A stretch of 8,996 nt of DNA from an uncultured Prevotella sp. (GTDB lineage Bacteria; Bacteroidota; Bacteroidia; Bacteroidales; Bacteroidaceae), in the NCBI GenBank assembly GCA_900557405.1, contig USSF01000075.1, forward strand, positions 1 to 8,996, in the 5' to 3' direction. Below the pieces are notes generated by a model. The model worked only from the letters and a program-made list of their open reading frames with translations, did not search any database and had not been told where the DNA came from. How positions within the stretch are numbered: position 1 is the first letter of the stretch; every line of letters begins with the position of its first letter. The position numbers were made by a program, and so were the translations under genes. Of this stretch, positions 5,780 to 8,996 are shown piece by piece.

Positions 5780-6796
5780 TTATCTGAACTGGTTCTCTAC
5801 GATATCCGTGAGCACGTCGGTCATGTTGAGTCCGGCGGCCTTCACCTGCTGCGGGATGAAGCTTGTGGCAGTCATGCCCGGAGTGGTGTTGATCTCGATC
5901 ATGTTCACCTTGTCCACCTCTTCTCCGTTGCTTCCCTTGCCGCGGCTGATGATGTAGTCGATGCGGATGATGCCGTTGCAGTGGAGGATGTCGTATATGC
6001 GGCTCGTTATTTCCTTCACCCTTGCGGTGGTCTCCTCGCTCAGACGGGCAGGTGTTATCTCAGTCACCTTGCCGTTGTACTTGGCGTCGTAGTCGAAGAA
6101 TTCGTTCTGTGTCACGACCTCTGTGGCAGGGAACACCACGCTCTTCTCGCGTGTCTTGTAGCATCCGATGGAGATTTCCGTTCCGTCGATGAACTGCTCC
6201 ACCATCACGTCGTCGCTCTCCATGATTGCCTTGCGGATTGCCGGGGCGAGCTGGTCCTTGTTCTTCACCTTTGACACTCCGAAGCTGCTGCCGTCGGCTG
6301 CCGGCTTCACGAAGCATGGCATTCCTATCTTCTCCTCAATCTCGTCGTCGCTTACGAGTGCTTCGTAGCCCTTGCGGATAAGGAGACTGTCGGCAACGCT
6401 CACGCCATAGCCACGCAGATACTGGTTGAGCACGAACTTGTCGAATGTCATGGCCTCCACCAATACGCCGCTTGTGGAGTATGGCAGATGAATCAGCTCG
6501 AAATATCCCTGCAGGATTCCGTTCTCGCCCGGTGTGCCGTGGATGGTGATGTAGGCGTAGTCGAACTGCACGAGCTTGCCGTTTTCAATGAACGAGAAGT
6601 CGTTGCGGTCAATCGTCGCCATGGTGCCGTCGGCAAGCTCCACGTGCCAGTCCACGCCTTTCATCTCTACGATGTATGCGTTGTAGCGCTCCTTGTCAAA
6701 GAATGAATAGAGTCCCCGTGCCGAGCGCATTGACACGTCGTGCTCTGATGAATCGCCACCGCATACGATGGCTATTGTCCTTTTCAGATTTTTCAT
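5780..6796 (-). CDS. ddl: D-alanine--D-alanine ligase
   Basis: A 338-residue ATP-grasp ligase that makes D-Ala-D-Ala in the cytoplasm for peptidoglycan precursors. Motifs in order: GGDSSEHDVS (13-22) with the substrate-binding Glu18, HGTPGENGILQGYFE (86-100), YSTSGV (106-111), the ATP-binding CFVKPAADGSSFGV (161-174), the omega-loop FFDYDAKY (233-240) whose Lys-Tyr pair matches the K215-Y216 of E. coli DdlB, RIDYII (278-283) and the metal-binding EINTTPGMT (301-309). The frame is open upstream to 7021 inside rluD, but the GGDSSEH motif must be near the N-terminus, so ATG 6796 (MKNLKRT) is the start. Only one base separates it from the rluD stop, so translational coupling is likely. Its product is used by MurF, encoded further downstream. 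Confidence 0.97.
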   Translation of the reverse strand: MKNLKRTIAIVCGGDSSEHDVSMRSARGLYSFFDKERYNAYIVEMKGVDWHVELADGTMATIDRNDFSFIENGKLVQFDYAYITIHGTPGENGILQGYFELIHLPYSTSGVLVEAMTFDKFVLNQYLRGYGVSVADSLLIRKGYEALVSDDEIEEKIGMPCFVKPAADGSSFGVSKVKNKDQLAPAIRKAIMESDDVMVEQFIDGTEISIGCYKTREKSVVFPATEVVTQNEFFDYDAKYNGKVTEITPARLSEETTARVKEITSRIYDILHCNGIIRIDYIISRGKGSNGEEVDKVNMIEINTTPGMTATSFIPQQVKAAGLNMTDVLTDIVENQFR

Positions 6797-6797
6797 G

Positions 6798-7850
6798 TTA
6801 TAGTGTTTTATTGTTGTTTTCTCTTTTGTCCCATTTCTCAAGGAGCTGCTGCATATCGTCGGGCAGCTCCGATGTGAAGTCCATCTGTTTGCCGGTCTTT
6901 GGGTGTACGAATCCGAGGGTACGTGCGTGGAGGGCCTGGCGCGGACATATCTTGAAGCAGTTGCGTATGAACTGCTGGTAGCTGCCGCAGCGCTCTCCGC
7001 GAAGAATCTCGTTGCCGCCATAGCGCTCGTCGCTGAAGAGCGGATGGCCGATGTGCTTCATGTGCGCCCTAATCTGGTGGGTGCGGCCTGTCTCGAGGAT
7101 ACACTCCACGAGCGTCACGTAGCCGTATCGCTTTATCACGCGATAGTGGGTGACGGCGGATTTGCCTATCTCGGAGTCAGGCGGAAACACCGCCATGCGG
7201 AGCCTGTCCTTGGGGTCTCTGCCTATGTTGCCCTCTATACGCCCCTGGTCTTCCACGAAGTTCCCCCATACCAGTGCGTTGTAGCTGCGGTGGGTGGTCT
7301 TGTTGAAGAACTGCACTCCGAGCTTTGTCTTTGCCAGCGGCGTCTTTGCCACTACGAGCAGTCCGCTGGTGTCTTTGTCGATGCGGTGCACGAGTCCCAC
7401 TTCGGGGTCGTTGGGGTCGTAGTCGGGCACGTCCTTCAGATGCCATGCCACGGCGTTGACCAGCGTACCGTGGTAGTTGCCGCATCCCGGATGTACCACC
7501 ATTCCTGCGGGCTTGTTGATGACCATCAGTTCCCCGTCCTCATAAACGATGTCGAGCGGTATGTCTTCCGGCTCTATGCTGCTGTCGTATTGCGGACGGT
7601 CGAGCATGAGCGTGATGACGTCGAGCGGGCGCACCTTGTAGTTGCTCTTCACGGGTTTGTCGTTTACGTGTACGAAGCCTGAGTCGGCGGCTTTCTGTAT
7701 ACGGTTGCGGCTTGAGTGCTGCAGTTTCTCGGTCATATACTTGTCGATGCGCAGCGGCTCCTGGCCTTTGTCTACCACGATGCGCAGGTGCTCATAGAGC
7801 TGGTCGTTCTCGTCCTCGGGGAGGAGGGGGGATATAGGGGGTGTGGTCAT
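6798..7850 (-). CDS. rluD: RluA/RluD-family 23S rRNA pseudouridine synthase
   Basis: A 350-residue RNA-modifying enzyme that converts uridines to pseudouridine, probably in 23S rRNA. An S4-like RNA-binding domain spans about residues 30-85 (LRIDKYMTEKL, SRNRIQKAADSGFVHVND, KVRPLDVI). The catalytic domain has INKPAGMVVHPG (111-122), the active-site block HRIDKDTSGLLV (155-166, catalytic Asp158), then LETGRTHQIRAHM (252-264) and IGHPLFSDERYGG (267-279). An acidic, proline-rich lead of about 20 residues precedes the S4 region. The family is certain; the exact target site (RluD, RluC or RluA type) is not readable from sequence alone, though S4 domain and length favour RluD. It begins 29 bases after the PASTA gene and ends one base before ddl. 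I recall the order PASTA, rluD, ddl as common in Bacteroidota. Confidence 0.95.
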   Translation of the reverse strand: MTTPPISPLLPEDENDQLYEHLRIVVDKGQEPLRIDKYMTEKLQHSSRNRIQKAADSGFVHVNDKPVKSNYKVRPLDVITLMLDRPQYDSSIEPEDIPLDIVYEDGELMVINKPAGMVVHPGCGNYHGTLVNAVAWHLKDVPDYDPNDPEVGLVHRIDKDTSGLLVVAKTPLAKTKLGVQFFNKTTHRSYNALVWGNFVEDQGRIEGNIGRDPKDRLRMAVFPPDSEIGKSAVTHYRVIKRYGYVTLVECILETGRTHQIRAHMKHIGHPLFSDERYGGNEILRGERCGSYQQFIRNCFKICPRQALHARTLGFVHPKTGKQMDFTSELPDDMQQLLEKWDKRENNNKTL

Positions 7851-7879
7851 TTCGTTCTTTTCTTTTTTGTCCTGTTGCC

Positions 7880-8566
7880 TTATTCCGGGGCGGAGACTAC
7901 TTCGAATTCGTCCTTGTCGCCCACTTCTTCTATTATCTGTCCCGATGCGTGGTGGAGGGAGTCGGCAGGGGAGTATTCGGGGTCGGTGTATGTTATGTCT
8001 TCGTTGATTGACATGGCTCCGTCGCCCACCTGTATCGTGAGCATATCGTCCACGGAGACTTTCTCACCGTTGTGCAGGTTCCTGCCGCGGCATGTTATGC
8101 CGTACACCCATTCTTTCTCACCCGGCACATATTGCGGCGACCCCACCTTGAATCCCATCGCCATGAGCTTTGCCCTCGCTTCGCGGTAGGAGTTGTTGTC
8201 GATGAGGTCGGGCAGCGTGAGCATCAGTGAGTGGTCGGAGTTCACTATCACGTAGATCACCCTACCCCGCTTCACCTTCATTCCCGGCGGCGTTATCTGT
8301 TCCAGGATGCAGTCGGGCGGCATGTTGCGCACGTATCCCGTGTCGGTCACCTGTATTTCCAGTCCACGGTTCGACAGCAGCTGCTCGGCATCGCTGTATA
8401 GCTTGTGCCTGATGTCCGGCACTACAATCTCCTCGCCGTGATGGGTGTATATGTCGAGACCGATTTTGGCTCCGAGCGACAGCAAAATCACCACTCCTAT
8501 CATTGCGGCGATGTTGGCCCAGAACTTTCCGCTCATCAGTTTCTTGAAGAATTCGCTTGCCGTCAT
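7880..8566 (-). CDS. Kinase-less PASTA-domain membrane protein
   Basis: A 228-residue protein with a short cytoplasmic start, one membrane segment (about 18-37, AMIGVVILLSLGAKIGL) and an outer part facing the periplasm. Two PASTA repeats can be seen: repeat 1 about 46-109 (EIVVPDI, then SDAEQLLSNRGLEI, LEQITPPGMKVKRG, VIYVIVN) and repeat 2 about 117-181 (TLPDLIDNNSYREARAKLMAMGF, LHNGEKVSVDD, LTIQVG). The last 45 residues are acidic and low in structure. PASTA repeats in Firmicutes and Actinobacteria Ser/Thr kinases and PBPs bind muropeptides or lipid II. Here no kinase or transpeptidase domain is attached, so a scaffold or sensor role in wall synthesis is inferred. It is the first gene of the run and stands next to ddl in function as well as in place. 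Confidence 0.92.
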   Translation of the reverse strand: MTASEFFKKLMSGKFWANIAAMIGVVILLSLGAKIGLDIYTHHGEEIVVPDIRHKLYSDAEQLLSNRGLEIQVTDTGYVRNMPPDCILEQITPPGMKVKRGRVIYVIVNSDHSLMLTLPDLIDNNSYREARAKLMAMGFKVGSPQYVPGEKEWVYGITCRGRNLHNGEKVSVDDMLTIQVGDGAMSINEDITYTDPEYSPADSLHHASGQIIEEVGDKDEFEVVSAPE

Positions 8567-8602
8567 CAGTTGTTGTTGTTCGTTTTATTTGTTAATATTA
8601 GG

Positions 8603-8636
8603 CAAAGATAGTGCAAGCCGAATGCATAATGTCAAG
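8603..8636 (-). promoter_or_regulatory. Proximal candidate promoter of the PASTA-rluD-ddl run
   Basis: TATCTTTG on the minus strand (8610-8603) is an exact TAnnTTTG -7 box 36 bases before the PASTA start codon. The best -33 candidate, CTTG (8636-8633), is at a loose 22-base spacing. The predicted start is near 8597, leaving a leader of about 30 bases. The box is also one end of the palindrome, so it may be structural and not a working promoter. Confidence 0.5.
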
Positions 8637-8672
8637 CTTGCTTGAACGTTATGCTGAGGCGAAGCCTATCTT
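8605..8672. repeat. 68-base imperfect palindrome between two promoter boxes
   Basis: The two halves pair in blocks: AAGATAG (8605-8611) with CTATCTT (8666-8672), GC (8613-8614) with GC (8664-8665), GCC (8617-8619) with GGC (8658-8660), and GCATAATGTCAAG (8624-8636) with CTTGAACGTTATGC (8641-8654, one bulge), around a CTTG loop. The 9-base sequence GCAAAGATA lies at each side as a direct repeat (8602-8610 and 8675-8683). A transcript from the distal promoter would begin almost at the base of this hairpin. It resembles an interspersed palindromic element that I believe occurs in Bacteroidales intergenic regions; that link rests on memory. Confidence 0.75.
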
Positions 8673-8675
8673 ATG

Positions 8676-8706
8676 CAAAGATAATACAATTTGACTTGCG
8701 GACAAA
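8676..8706 (-). promoter_or_regulatory. Distal candidate promoter, full Bacteroidota consensus
   Basis: On the minus strand TTTG (8706-8703) is followed after exactly 19 bases by TATCTTTG (8683-8676), matching both boxes of the Bacteroidota sigma-ABfr consensus. The predicted start is near 8670, giving a leader of about 104 bases that contains the whole palindrome. This is the best promoter in the window and probably drives the seven-gene run. Confidence 0.75.
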
Positions 8707-8996
8707 AGGAAATCCTGAAAATGTTGGCCCAGACGGGGATATATAAAGAAAAAAGTTTCTTGCACCGCGTATGCAGCGGCAGGAGATGCTTTGCGGAGAG
8801 ATGCTTAGGTGTCTATATTATACAAATAGGTGGGGAAATGAAGAATGAAGAATGAAGAATGGAGAATGAAGGAACGACATTCGACCGCCGAACGTTGTTT
8901 CTTTAATTATTGATGAAAATAAAAACAACATCTTCCGATTGTATATATTGTAGGAAGATAATATTGCTGCATTGCGCTCTGTAAGCCTGCGGCTAC
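8707..8996. other. Gene-free right edge with a 7-bp tandem repeat
   Basis: No credible protein gene is seen on either strand. AATGAAG is repeated five times in a row (8837-8871, the fourth copy reading AATGGAG). An inverted repeat ATCTTCC (8930-8936) and GGAAGAT (8953-8959) flanks an AT-rich 16-base loop with no T-run after it. A small dyad, GTAAGCC-TGC-GGCTAC, sits at the extreme edge (8981-8996) and may be the start of something beyond the window. Only spurious frames of about 20 codons cross the tandem repeat. Confidence 0.6.

Noticed and set aside
6797..7021. 75-residue N-terminal extension of Ddl lying inside rluD
   Set aside because: It is an antiphase reading of the rluD 3' end. The GGDSSEH motif belongs near the N-terminus, which fits ATG 6796.
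8845..8913. 22-codon plus-strand frame starting in the AATGAAG repeat
   Set aside because: It is made by the tandem repeat and random flank, with no promoter box nearby.

Overview
The window looks like a chromosomal segment from a member of the Bacteroidota, most likely order Bacteroidales and plausibly a Prevotella relative. Three things point that way. Recognisable promoters follow the Bacteroidota pattern (TTTG about 19 bases upstream of TAnnTTTG). Start codons lack clear Shine-Dalgarno sequences. The protein subtypes (kinase-less PASTA protein, folP next to a diadenylate cyclase, Bacteroidales-type FolP) are those I associate with this group. The genus is an inference.

All eight protein genes lie on the minus strand. 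Read in the direction of transcription from the right edge, there is about 310 bases of gene-free DNA with short repeats, then a promoter region built around a 68-base imperfect palindrome flanked by two identical 9-base copies that each contain a TATCTTTG element. A close-packed run of seven genes follows: PASTA-domain membrane protein, RluD-type pseudouridine synthase, ddl, a PlsC-like acyltransferase, a small lipoprotein (possibly NigD-like), folP and cdaA. Gaps are 29, 1, 9, 57, 22 and 58 bases, so one polycistronic transcript is likely. After a gene-free stretch of about 680 bases comes murF, with its own candidate promoter. The left edge carries a 12-base repeat arranged as a long perfect hairpin.

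Functionally the run mixes envelope building with signalling. Ddl makes D-Ala-D-Ala and MurF, 4 kb further on, attaches it to the muropeptide precursor. The PASTA protein may sense or bind peptidoglycan, and the acyltransferase probably feeds phospholipid synthesis. FolP makes dihydropteroate for folate. CdaA makes the second messenger c-di-AMP, which in other bacteria is tied to turgor and wall homeostasis.

The least explained piece is the 680-base spacer between cdaA and murF. Its plus strand, opposite to every gene here, carries a TAACTTTG promoter element followed about 100 bases later by a near-ideal intrinsic terminator (12-bp stem, GTGA tetraloop, seven Ts). This predicts an undescribed small RNA of about 128 nt. 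A second, GC-rich hairpin and a triplicated echo of the cdaA 3' end lie between it and cdaA. No CRISPR array, tRNA, rRNA or transposase was seen.
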